Shown piece after piece: positions 1 through 6,695 of a DNA stretch of 10,361 nucleotides. The position numbers were made by a program, and so were the translations under genes. The stretch spans positions 1-10,361 of the forward strand of contig CAYYOL010000057.1 of assembly GCA_964473245.1 (NCBI GenBank). The letters are read 5' to 3'. Origin of the DNA: CAYZJV01 sp964473245 (GTDB lineage: Bacteria > Spirochaetota > Spirochaetia > Sphaerochaetales > Sphaerochaetaceae). Each line of letters begins with the position of its first letter. The first letter of the stretch is position 1. A model generated the notes under the pieces. That model was given only the letters and a program-made list of their open reading frames with translations. It searched no databases and was not told where the DNA came from.

Positions 1-92
1 TCACCACCTTGGTTAATAAAAAGTAGTTTCTTTTTCTCGATTTCTCCCTTACCATCTTATCACAGGTATGTTGAGAAAGGAGGCTCTCTGTC

Positions 93-671
93 ATGTTCGA
101 CACAGATAGAGAATGGATCTGGTATCACGAGCCACAACATGAGTGGAAAGATTCAGAATTGACCATCATGACTCAGGGTGAGACCGATTTCTGGCAGGGG
201 ACACATTACGGGTTCAGACGCGACAATGGACACTGTCTACTCACGCATGTGCACGGTGATTTCTCACTAGTTGCACGAGTGACTTGCAAAGCCAATGCGA
301 AATATGATCAGGCCGGTATCATGGTACGACTCGATGCTGAGAACTGGTTGAAAGCCTCCATCGAGGCTGAGAACAAGACCACGAGTCGTCTCGGGTCGGT
401 TATGACGAACCATGGATACTCGGACTGGGCAACTGTCGATATCGATGCATCGATTCATACCATGTGGTATCGAGTGCAGAGCAAGGGAGCAGATCTTCTG
501 GTGGAGTATTCAGAGAGTGGAAAACGGTGGCAGCAGATGCGTATTGCCCATATCCATCTGTACCACGGCAGTCTGGCCGTTGGTGTGTATGGGTGTTCAC
601 CCACCGAAGGTGAGGGGTGTACGATTCTATTCGATCATGTGCAAGTAGGCCCTTCTCAGTGGAGCGACTAG
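93..671 (+). CDS. DUF1349 / REE1-like concanavalin A-fold protein
   Basis: This 192-residue protein resembles the DUF1349 family (yeast 'regulation of enolase protein 1' and bacterial YesU-like proteins), which adopts a concanavalin A-like beta-sandwich. Seen in the sequence: the typical core with an aspartate/tryptophan-rich start (residues 7-40), a beta-strand region FSLVARV (57-63), the hallmark YDQAGIMVRLDAENWLKASIE-like stretch (about 71-91), and a final strand ending in FDHVQV (180-185). The length fits the family (about 190-200). There is no signal peptide or membrane segment, so it should be cytoplasmic. The start is set by AAAGGAGG at 75-82, ten bases before the ATG. No clear promoter is visible in the 92 bases upstream. 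Family members often sit beside carbohydrate-use genes, which fits here, but the biochemical role is not established. It is convergent to the polyol dehydrogenase gene. Confidence 0.85.
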   Translation: MFDTDREWIWYHEPQHEWKDSELTIMTQGETDFWQGTHYGFRRDNGHCLLTHVHGDFSLVARVTCKANAKYDQAGIMVRLDAENWLKASIEAENKTTSRLGSVMTNHGYSDWATVDIDASIHTMWYRVQSKGADLLVEYSESGKRWQQMRIAHIHLYHGSLAVGVYGCSPTEGEGCTILFDHVQVGPSQWSD

Positions 672-726
672 CTAGGGGTCATCTACTTCGTTTGCAGATA
701 TAGCGGATTAGTGCGGGCCTCTTTTG

Positions 727-1911
727 TCAAACAATGAGCTCGAATGCCTGTGCAATGGTGTGGCACATTGCTTCCGGAAGGGGAGATTCTTTCCATCCGC
801 TCGCCCGACAGATCTGCTCTTGTTTAGACAATCCAGCGAGAGATGCAAGAAACTCGGTGTCTGGTTGCCACCTGTTGCCATGCTCATCGGTAGCTCTGAA
901 GGTGAGGGCCGATTGGTATACCCGCCCGATCCTGTCCCACGCCATGCCGATTCTCTGTGCCTCGATGATTATCCCCATAAGTCGGTCATCGTAATGGAGT
1001 TTTCGTCCAAGGTCTCGCCCGACACGGAAGATGGTATCTTTCAATGAACGATTGCCGAAACGGAACAGGAGATCATCGATATGTCGCTCCAGGTCAGCTC
1101 GGGTGAAGACTGTGGGGTAGATATGGAGAAGTACCTCCATGGATTGGTGCATCGTCTTTTTCACTTGGTTGAACACAGCAGGGTCTTCAAGGACATCTGC
1201 GATGTAGTGTTTTTCGGGGTGAGCCGCATGACCGAGATAGGCTGCAGCAGCGTGGCCGAGGTTGTGGATAAACAACTTCCTGTCGACGTATGCGCCGATT
1301 GGATGCACCGGATGGATGTCGTGTATGGCCGGTACCGCGGAGAGGAACCCCTTTCGGTCTACGATGAGTTCGTTATATGGTTCTGCTCGTACGAGCAAAG
1401 GATTGCTTCCGGTTTGAACCGGTACCATTTTGCCGATACTGGTCTCTATGAGACCGACATACTGAGCGAGTGGAAACGACTCAGGAAGATGTTCTTTCAG
1501 TAAGTGACTCGTGAATGCAGCTGCGCCGTGGATGTTCTCCGCAAGGATGATATCCAACGGTCGATTTGGAGCCATCTCGTATCGTTCGCGTATGGCATGT
1601 GCCAGTTGTCTGGCAACATGGGGCCAGACATTCTTTCCTACCGACACTCCCATGAGGGCAGCTTCACCGATCACCTGTTGTACGTCGGCCTCTTGTGATA
1701 CGTGAAGAGCCGAGACGTCCTGGATCTGCATCCGTTCGATCGAGTCGCGCCCTACCACTTCAACGGTATAGGATCCCTTTGCATTAATGGCGTCGATGAG
1801 TTTCGTATCAATATCTATGAACACTACACGGTACCCACCTCGAGAGAAGACTTGGCCAATGAACGATTTGCCAATGTTGCCACCACCCCATTGCACGAAA
1901 ATCGGCTTCAT
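727..1911 (-). CDS. mannitol-1-phosphate dehydrogenase-like polyol dehydrogenase
   Basis: The 394-residue product is a member of the long-chain mannitol dehydrogenase family and looks closest to mannitol-1-phosphate 5-dehydrogenase (MtlD, about 382 residues), which interconverts mannitol-1-phosphate and fructose-6-phosphate with NAD. Seen: an N-terminal Rossmann loop GGGNIGKSFIG (9-19), an acidic FIDID after beta-2 (31-35), AEN (124-126), GKMVP (160-164), and the catalytic block KLFIHNLGHAAAAYLG (212-227), giving K212, N217 and H220 at the family spacing. The C-terminal helical domain includes RFGNRSLKDT (284-293) and RVGRDLGRKL (296-305). The ATG overlaps the upstream kinase stop as ATGA, and GGAGG lies inside the end of that gene, so translation is coupled. 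The pairing with a PfkB kinase instead of mannitol PTS genes means the substrate could be another sugar alcohol or its phosphate. Family assignment is firm, substrate is not. Confidence 0.9.
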   Translation of the reverse strand: MKPIFVQWGGGNIGKSFIGQVFSRGGYRVVFIDIDTKLIDAINAKGSYTVEVVGRDSIERMQIQDVSALHVSQEADVQQVIGEAALMGVSVGKNVWPHVARQLAHAIRERYEMAPNRPLDIILAENIHGAAAFTSHLLKEHLPESFPLAQYVGLIETSIGKMVPVQTGSNPLLVRAEPYNELIVDRKGFLSAVPAIHDIHPVHPIGAYVDRKLFIHNLGHAAAAYLGHAAHPEKHYIADVLEDPAVFNQVKKTMHQSMEVLLHIYPTVFTRADLERHIDDLLFRFGNRSLKDTIFRVGRDLGRKLHYDDRLMGIIIEAQRIGMAWDRIGRVYQSALTFRATDEHGNRWQPDTEFLASLAGLSKQEQICRASGWKESPLPEAMCHTIAQAFELIV

Positions 1912-3095
1912 TGCATTGCCTCCAATCGTTTCAGGTAGTCGCTTACCACTGGTTCAAGTTGATTCGCTTTCTCTCCAGCATGTTTCTCATGGTAAGTTCC
2001 TCCGTGGTACGTGCAGGTAAATCCACCTGAAGCAGCACCCCAGGCACAGAGTTCGTCCATGGCGATGGTTCCCCGCTCTCGATGTTCCAGTTGCTTGGCA
2101 AGTGATACGAGCACGCCTCCCACGAAATTGTCTCCACAGCCGGTTGTGTCTTTTCGAAGCGAGGGGTCGTTGAGCATGAGTTCATCCATATAGGCGCTCA
2201 CTGGCCGTCGATCCAATGGGAGGCGCTCAATGATTGCCCCCGAAGACCAGATTATCATATCGATAGCCCCGCGTGTGATGATGAGTGCGCCTATGCCATA
2301 GGAGATCAGCTCTTGTGCTGCATCGGAGATGGTGGAGGTGCCGGTAAGCTTGAGCGCCTCCTCTTCATCGGTTATGAGGAGGTCGATGTTCCGATAGGCG
2401 CTCTGATCACCCAAAGGCCACCGCTTATCGGGATTTCTCTTTTCATTTCTGAAGTCGTAGACGGTTCCTACCACGGTGATGCACCCCTCCTGCTTCGCTC
2501 GTGCGAGTACAGTGTGCAGTCCATCGTGCAGGCGAGGGACGAGGGCGGTTCCCCCAAGCAGCACGATATCTGCCTGGTAGAATGTATTCGGAATCTCCTC
2601 GGGACCGAATTTTCCCGCGGCTCCTATCGTGTTGATGAACGAGCGTTCCCCTTTCCCATTCCGTTTCGATGGATCGTCAAAGACCTCTGTTGTTGCGGTG
2701 TGTGCACCAGCTACGGTCGTCAATTGGTGTTCCAGCGGTGTTGCGGCCAAGGTGCTGCGTACCGTGTCTGCGAGCGGATCGTCTCCGATGGCGCCATAGA
2801 ACGATACACCCACTTGTTGTTGGACCAGAATCTGGGCGGTATGAATGAGTGCCACCACAGCAGGTCCGCCGAGATTCACTACATCGGGCTCTCGTCCGCC
2901 GGTAATGCTCTTCAGTATCTCGGCATACGGCTTGCCGGCGAATCGTTCAAGATCCTCGCTGAATACCAGTCCACCTTCTATGAGACCACCATCTCCCCGG
3001 TTCTTGCTCCATAGATCTGCATAGGCAGCGTCGTCGTAGTTGCAGTGCATGTAGATGGAGTCAATAAGACAACAGCCGGCTCCAGAAATGTTCAT
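1908..3095 (-). CDS. PfkB-family carbohydrate kinase, substrate unknown
   Basis: The protein (395 residues) is a ribokinase/PfkB-family ATP-dependent sugar kinase. The C-terminal signature DTTGCGDNFVGG (316-327) holds the anion-hole glycines and the catalytic base Asp322; the cysteine at the third glycine-loop position replaces the usual alanine. A glycine motif FYGAIGDDPLAD (99-110) corresponds to the first signature region, and LITDEEEALKLTG (240-252) is the usual 'N/D-E-E' nucleotide-side strand. It is longer than typical members (about 300-340): the segment between the first strand (1-12) and LGGPAV (75-80) carries some 50 additional residues, and the usual GGxxxN substrate motif is not intact. 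GGAGG eight bases before the ATG sets the start. It is the first gene of a two-gene operon with the coupled polyol dehydrogenase. The kinase probably phosphorylates a sugar or sugar alcohol handled by that dehydrogenase; this is inference. Confidence 0.88.
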   Translation of the reverse strand: MNISGAGCCLIDSIYMHCNYDDAAYADLWSKNRGDGGLIEGGLVFSEDLERFAGKPYAEILKSITGGREPDVVNLGGPAVVALIHTAQILVQQQVGVSFYGAIGDDPLADTVRSTLAATPLEHQLTTVAGAHTATTEVFDDPSKRNGKGERSFINTIGAAGKFGPEEIPNTFYQADIVLLGGTALVPRLHDGLHTVLARAKQEGCITVVGTVYDFRNEKRNPDKRWPLGDQSAYRNIDLLITDEEEALKLTGTSTISDAAQELISYGIGALIITRGAIDMIIWSSGAIIERLPLDRRPVSAYMDELMLNDPSLRKDTTGCGDNFVGGVLVSLAKQLEHRERGTIAMDELCAWGAASGGFTCTYHGGTYHEKHAGEKANQLEPVVSDYLKRLEAMQ

Positions 3096-3124
3096 ATAGT
3101 ACCTCCACGAAATTATCGGGTACC

Positions 3125-3153
3125 AGTATACGTGATAATCGATTCGGTTTGAA
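3125..3153 (-). promoter_or_regulatory. sigma70-type promoter of the PfkB kinase / polyol dehydrogenase operon
   Basis: On the minus strand TTCAAA (3153-3148, 4 of 6 matches) and TATACT (3130-3125, 5 of 6) are separated by exactly 17 bases. Transcription would start near 3118, leaving a leader of about 23 bases that carries the GGAGG site of the kinase gene. Position and spacing are both what is expected for the main promoter of the operon. Confidence 0.65.
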
Positions 3154-3176
3154 GGACAATCGAGATCATTTGTCCT
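3153..3176. promoter_or_regulatory. inverted repeat, candidate operator at the kinase promoter
   Basis: AGGACAA (3153-3159) and TTGTCCT (3170-3176) form a perfect 7-bp inverted repeat with a 10-bp spacer. It abuts and shares one base with the -35 element of the minus-strand kinase promoter, a usual site for repressor or activator binding. No run of T follows, so a terminator is unlikely. The cognate regulator is unknown; I find no second perfect copy near the GntR/LacI-type regulator gene. Confidence 0.4.
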
Positions 3177-3224
3177 GCTTACTCACTCTTGCCCATTTCT
3201 CAGAAATATTTTACTGTCTGAGAT

Positions 3225-3875
3225 ATGCACACTACACTATTGTTCGATCTCGACGGTACATTGCTTGATACCTCTCCCGGTATATTCTCAACTGCGAACT
3301 ATACTCTCAGAACACTTGGGCTTCCTGAACAGAGCAATGCTCAGTTGCGGAAGTTCGTTGGCCCTCCACTCGCTGCTTGTTTCCGGGTCGCCTGTGGACT
3401 CGAGGAGTCTTTGATTCCTAAAGCGTGTGATATCTATCGAGAGGAGTACACCAGAGCCGGAGCCATGTTCGATGCCTCTGTGTATGCGGGGATAGCTGAG
3501 TTGTTGGATGCTCTTGCTTCGCGAAACATCACATTGGCAGTGGCAACGCTGAAACTCGAATCGCTCGCACACGATATTCTCGAACAGTTCGGACTCGCCC
3601 ACTATTTTGCGGTGATCTCGGGAGCTGATTTACAGGGAAACTTGACGAAGGCGGATATTATCGAACAGGCACTGACAAGATTGAATCACCACGGGCGTAA
3701 AGATGTACTCATGGTCGGAGATACTCCACATGACTTGGATGGCGCTCTGGTCGCCGGTGTCGATTTTGTCGGTGTGGATTGGGGATTTGGATTCTCTCGC
3801 GGACATGCGGAGAAGAGCACCGGAAACGTCCTCGGCATGATCGATGAACCGGCGGCATTGCTCGACTATCTATAG
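3225..3875 (+). CDS. HAD-superfamily phosphatase (phosphoglycolate phosphatase / 5'-nucleotidase-like)
   Basis: A 216-residue HAD subfamily IA hydrolase. Motif I is FDLDGTLLDT (7-16) with nucleophile Asp8 and acid/base Asp10; motif II is VATLK (106-110) with Thr108; motif III is Lys142; motif IV is VGDTPHD (164-170) with Asp166 and Asp170. FVGPPL (44-49) in the helical cap is typical of Gph/PgmB-type and 5'-nucleotidase-like members. Such enzymes dephosphorylate small phosphoesters; here the neighbours suggest sugar-phosphate housekeeping, but the substrate cannot be assigned. The start is fixed because an in-frame TGA lies two codons upstream (3219-3221), and motif I must be near the N terminus. 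There is no proper Shine-Dalgarno sequence, unlike nearly all neighbours. The gene is divergent from the kinase operon, and its end overlaps the end of the carbonic-anhydrase-like gene by 10 bp. Confidence 0.9.
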   Translation: MHTTLLFDLDGTLLDTSPGIFSTANYTLRTLGLPEQSNAQLRKFVGPPLAACFRVACGLEESLIPKACDIYREEYTRAGAMFDASVYAGIAELLDALASRNITLAVATLKLESLAHDILEQFGLAHYFAVISGADLQGNLTKADIIEQALTRLNHHGRKDVLMVGDTPHDLDGALVAGVDFVGVDWGFGFSRGHAEKSTGNVLGMIDEPAALLDYL

Positions 3876-4366
3876 TCTCGACCCAGCTCCTGATAGTGAA
3901 CTGCATTCTCCCGTATCTGAGCAACCTCTTCATCGGTCAATGAGCGGATCGCCTTTGCTGGTGATCCCACGATAAGTGATCGGGGAGGAAACTGTTTGCG
4001 CGGAGTTACCAGAGCTCCTGCAGCCACCAGGCACTCATCTCCTATGACCGCTTCATCGAGGATGATCGATCCCATGCCCACCAAGACATGATCTCCGATT
4101 GTGCAGGCATGCACGATCGCTCCATGACCCACGGTAACCTGCCTACCGATCTTTGTCGGCATACCACTGTTCACATGGACCACCGCATTATCCTGGATGT
4201 TCGATCCATCACCTATAGTGATCGATGCCATGTCTCCTCGCACGGTGGCATTGAACCAGATCGAGGTGTCTGCACCCAGGGTGACATCACCCACAACATC
4301 TGCACTGGGGGCAATGAAAACGGCACGTTCCGTATCGGGTACGGTGTCTCGGTATGTAGCGATCAT
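3866..4366 (-). CDS. gamma-carbonic anhydrase-like (YrdA/CaiE family) left-handed beta-helix protein
   Basis: This 166-residue protein is a hexapeptide-repeat trimeric beta-helix protein of the gamma-carbonic anhydrase / YrdA family. Seen: repeated [V/I]G-type hexapeptides from about residue 18 to 140, the pattern RGD (43-45), QDNAVVHV (58-65), and GHGAIVH (80-86). These provide the three expected metal ligands His64, His81 and His86, plus Arg43 and Asp45. VGMGSIILD (96-104) and SPAKAIRSLT (135-144) match YrdA-like proteins, and a C-terminal helix follows. The ATG at 4366 is chosen because GGAGGAG lies five bases upstream; an open frame continuing further upstream would run into the reductase gene and has no support. 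It follows the reductase gene by 52 bp on the same strand, so it is likely cotranscribed. Catalytic activity is not proven for many family members. Confidence 0.88.
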   Translation of the reverse strand: MIATYRDTVPDTERAVFIAPSADVVGDVTLGADTSIWFNATVRGDMASITIGDGSNIQDNAVVHVNSGMPTKIGRQVTVGHGAIVHACTIGDHVLVGMGSIILDEAVIGDECLVAAGALVTPRKQFPPRSLIVGSPAKAIRSLTDEEVAQIRENAVHYQELGRDYR

Positions 4367-4418
4367 GGTGCTCCTCCGAATTTTCTGTCTTTCGATGTTC
4401 TTGTTCCCAATATGTCGA

Positions 4419-5390
4419 TCACAGGTCATGTACTGCTTGTAGAGCCGGCTCTGGGATCGATACACCTTCCGTTTCAGATCGTTGCCGTGTTCTGGCGACA
4501 CCAAGGCCGGGATAGACGAACGTCTCATTGTTCTCAGCGCACGCAGCCTGCATGGAGGCCAATGCATGTGCCACACTCGTCTGGGTGTCGAGTCTGAATG
4601 CCATGTAGAGCTGACTCGAGTTGTCTTCGTAAGTCGAGATATCGGAAGTGCAGGCTCCTCCACTCAAAGTTGAGGCGAACAGATCGAGCATGATCGACAG
4701 CCCACTCCCTTTCCACATGCCAATAGGGAGGACTTGAGCTGTTTCGAGAATCGCCTTCGGATCTTTCGTGAGATCACCTTGCTGGTCGAACCCTCCTGGG
4801 TAGGGAAGTGTGCCTCCCTCTGCGGCGAGCAGTTCCATTTTTCCATAGGAGAATTGACTCATGGCCATATCGAGAACGATGGGGTGTTCTGGACCGGGGA
4901 GAGCCATGACGAGCGGATTGTTGCCAATGGCACGGGTCTTGCATCCCCAGGGGCTCATGTTCGCCACCGTGTTCGTCCAGCATATTGCCCCAAATCCCGC
5001 TTCTGCTGCCATGCGACCGTAGGTTCCGCCACGCATCCAATGCGTGGTGTTTCTCAACGCCACCATGCCGATCCCATGTTCCCGGGCAAGTTCCATTGCA
5101 CGGTGCATCGATGCACGCGCATTCAGTGGTCCCGGACCTTTGTTTCCATCCCATTGCTCCAAGAGCCCCGATTTCGAGACGAGGCTCGGTTCAGCATCTC
5201 GGTGAACGATACCGTCTGCAACTTGCTTCACGAATCGAGGGAATCTACCGATTCCATGGCTCTGTACTCCGTCGCGCGTGTTCTCGGCGAATATGGTTGC
5301 CAGCAGATTGGCCTTTTCCTCAGTGAATCCGACTGCGAGGAGTTTCTCCTCGAACAGGGTGTATAGGTCATTGAAATGCATTTTCGTCAT
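4419..5390 (-). CDS. dlgD: 2,3-diketo-L-gulonate reductase-like (malate/L-lactate dehydrogenase family)
   Basis: The product (323 residues) belongs to the Ldh2/MDH2 family and strongly resembles E. coli YiaK/DlgD (332 residues), which reduces 2,3-diketo-L-gulonate to 3-keto-L-gulonate with NADH. Shared stretches that I recognise include GVQSHGIGRFPRF (41-53) with catalytic His45, LEQWD (77-81), GIGMVALRNTTHWMRGG (106-122), GAICWTNT (134-141), FSYGKME (181-187) and the nucleotide-site WKGSGLSIMLDL (226-237). It is a soluble cytoplasmic enzyme. GGAGGAG precedes the ATG by six bases. It heads a minus-strand operon with the carbonic-anhydrase-like gene and is divergent from a sugar-type regulator and an FGGY kinase, a layout recalling the yia/lyx pathway. 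No decarboxylase, epimerase or TRAP transporter gene is present in the window, so the exact substrate stays an inference. Confidence 0.88.
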   Translation of the reverse strand: MTKMHFNDLYTLFEEKLLAVGFTEEKANLLATIFAENTRDGVQSHGIGRFPRFVKQVADGIVHRDAEPSLVSKSGLLEQWDGNKGPGPLNARASMHRAMELAREHGIGMVALRNTTHWMRGGTYGRMAAEAGFGAICWTNTVANMSPWGCKTRAIGNNPLVMALPGPEHPIVLDMAMSQFSYGKMELLAAEGGTLPYPGGFDQQGDLTKDPKAILETAQVLPIGMWKGSGLSIMLDLFASTLSGGACTSDISTYEDNSSQLYMAFRLDTQTSVAHALASMQAACAENNETFVYPGLGVARTRQRSETEGVSIPEPALQAVHDL

Positions 5391-5407
5391 GGTTTTCTCC
5401 TCCGTGC

Positions 5408-5436
5408 ATTTTGGGGTACCTTCCGGTTGTTGTCAA
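5408..5436 (-). promoter_or_regulatory. candidate promoter of the reductase operon
   Basis: On the minus strand a perfect TTGACA (5436-5431) is followed after 17 bases by CAAAAT (5413-5408, 4 of 6). The start point would fall near 5401, only about 10 bases before the ATG and inside the GGAGGAG site. That makes the call uncertain, since the predicted transcript would nearly lack its leader. Confidence 0.35.
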
Positions 5437-5490
5437 TGTGTCGGTGATTCCATACCGATTGCCAAAAGTTGTAAAGTGGTATGTTTTTGT

Positions 5491-5519
5491 TTGACAATTT
5501 GGGCTCGACTCCGTAGGAT
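5491..5519 (+). promoter_or_regulatory. promoter of the regulator - FGGY kinase operon
   Basis: A perfect TTGACA (5491-5496) is followed after 17 bases by TAGGAT (5514-5519, 4 of 6). Transcription would begin near 5526, right at the AAGGAG ribosome binding site (5527-5532) of the regulator gene, giving a very short leader. Between this element and the oppositely directed candidate promoter lies an imperfectly placed inverted repeat, CATACC (5451-5456) and GGTATG (5478-5483), a possible regulator site. Confidence 0.5.
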
Positions 5520-5539
5520 ATCCAGCAAGGAGCTGGCCG

Positions 5540-6667
5540 ATGAGAGTGTCGAAGAGCGAAGTTGTCTATGAGAGTCTGAAGGTTCGTATCAATTCGGGAG
5601 AGTTCAATACTTCGCTTCGACTGCCGAGCGAGCAGAGTCTCTCTATGTACTATGGCTGTTCCCGGCCGACACTCAGAAAAGCCCTCGACATGCTCGAAAA
5701 TGATAAGATGATTATCCGGAAGCAGGGTTCGGGGTCGTTTCTCCTCTCGGAGGGGTTGGATGCGAACCATGTGTCCGAGATTCCTGAGCGGAGACGGGGG
5801 ATGTTCGGTGTGCTCTTTCCCAGCCTAGGGGAAAATTATGTGTTCGATATCATACGAGGAGATCTTTCACGAGCTCTCTCTCAGCGTGAGTGTTCACTGG
5901 TCACTGCAGGGGTGATCGTGCCTGGTTCGGCCACATTGCGTGAGGATATCCGGAGAATCTGTGCCGCGTATATCGATCTTCGAGTCGATGGGGTATTTCT
6001 CGTTCCTATAGAGTATACGCCACTGAGGGAGGAGTTGAATCAGTATATGCTCGACACCTTCGCTCGGGCGAACATCCCGGTTGTGTTAATCGATTCGGAT
6101 TATCTTCCGTTTCCCCAACGGAGTTCGTACGATCTGGTGAGTCTCGATCATATCCAGGCTGGCTATCTGTTGACTCAGCACATGATCGAGCAGAGTGCAA
6201 GAACGATCCACTTCCTCTCTCCTCCTTTGTCTGCCCACACGATCAAGATGCGGGAGATCGGGTATCGTGAGGCTTTGTACGATGCAGATATTCCGGTCCG
6301 CTCAGAACGGGTCCACGAATGCGATCCAAAAAATAATAAATCAATCGCTTCGATTCTTGCATTCGAACCGCAGGGGATCATTTGCGCGAACGACGGAACC
6401 GCGATCCTCCTGCTTGAGACTATGCGAGAGATCGATTCTGGCAGTACGAGTAGGGTGATGGTCGCCGGTTTTGACAATCTGAGTTATCTTGGTCATATTC
6501 GTGAGACTCTCACGAGCATATCCCAACCGACTGAGAGAATAAGTAATGAAGCGGTTTCGATGATGCTCGAGCGGTGTTCAAAACCGCATAGACCGTGCAG
6601 AACTGTCCGGATTTCGGGTCAGTTGATCTGCCGAAAGTCAACTGTCGTCAGTTTGGACACTAGGTAG
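5540..6667 (+). CDS. GntR-type winged-helix / LacI-type sugar-sensing transcriptional regulator (AraR architecture)
   Basis: A 375-residue chimeric transcription factor. The N-terminal GntR winged helix spans about 1-70: YESLKVRINSG (10-20), LPSEQSL (28-34), the recognition helix SRPTLRKALDML (41-52) and the wing RKQGSGSFL (60-68). From about residue 87 (GMFGVLFPSL) to the end it is a periplasmic-binding-protein-like effector domain as in LacI/GalR proteins, with VDGVFLVP (residues about 148-155), IPVVLIDSD, FLSPP, GIICANDGTAI and VAGFDNL blocks. This is the domain order of B. subtilis AraR, which binds L-arabinose; the ligand here is unknown. AAGGAG eight bases upstream sets the start. It heads an operon with the FGGY kinase and is divergent from the reductase operon. 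It probably represses both from the 149-bp intergenic region and is released by a pathway sugar or sugar acid; this is inference. Confidence 0.9.
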   Translation: MRVSKSEVVYESLKVRINSGEFNTSLRLPSEQSLSMYYGCSRPTLRKALDMLENDKMIIRKQGSGSFLLSEGLDANHVSEIPERRRGMFGVLFPSLGENYVFDIIRGDLSRALSQRECSLVTAGVIVPGSATLREDIRRICAAYIDLRVDGVFLVPIEYTPLREELNQYMLDTFARANIPVVLIDSDYLPFPQRSSYDLVSLDHIQAGYLLTQHMIEQSARTIHFLSPPLSAHTIKMREIGYREALYDADIPVRSERVHECDPKNNKSIASILAFEPQGIICANDGTAILLLETMREIDSGSTSRVMVAGFDNLSYLGHIRETLTSISQPTERISNEAVSMMLERCSKPHRPCRTVRISGQLICRKSTVVSLDTR

Positions 6668-6695
6668 AGAGCCTCGTGTTGCAGGAGGGTGAAAC

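Noticed and set aside
672..726. Possible bidirectional terminator between the DUF1349 gene and the polyol dehydrogenase gene
   Set aside because: No convincing stem with a T tract on either strand could be drawn in these 55 bases.
2313..3014. Long open frame of 233 codons on the plus strand opposite the PfkB kinase gene
   Set aside because: It is fully antisense to a gene with clear kinase motifs, has no recognisable domain and Cys/Arg-rich composition typical of a shadow frame.
4367..4663. Upstream extension of the carbonic-anhydrase-like frame by about 99 codons
   Set aside because: It would overlap the end of the reductase gene; the family begins at the ATG at 4366, which has GGAGGAG just upstream.
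4734..5366. Open frame of 210 codons on the plus strand opposite the reductase gene
   Set aside because: Antisense to the well-supported DlgD-like gene; low-complexity His/Cys/Arg composition and no ribosome binding site.
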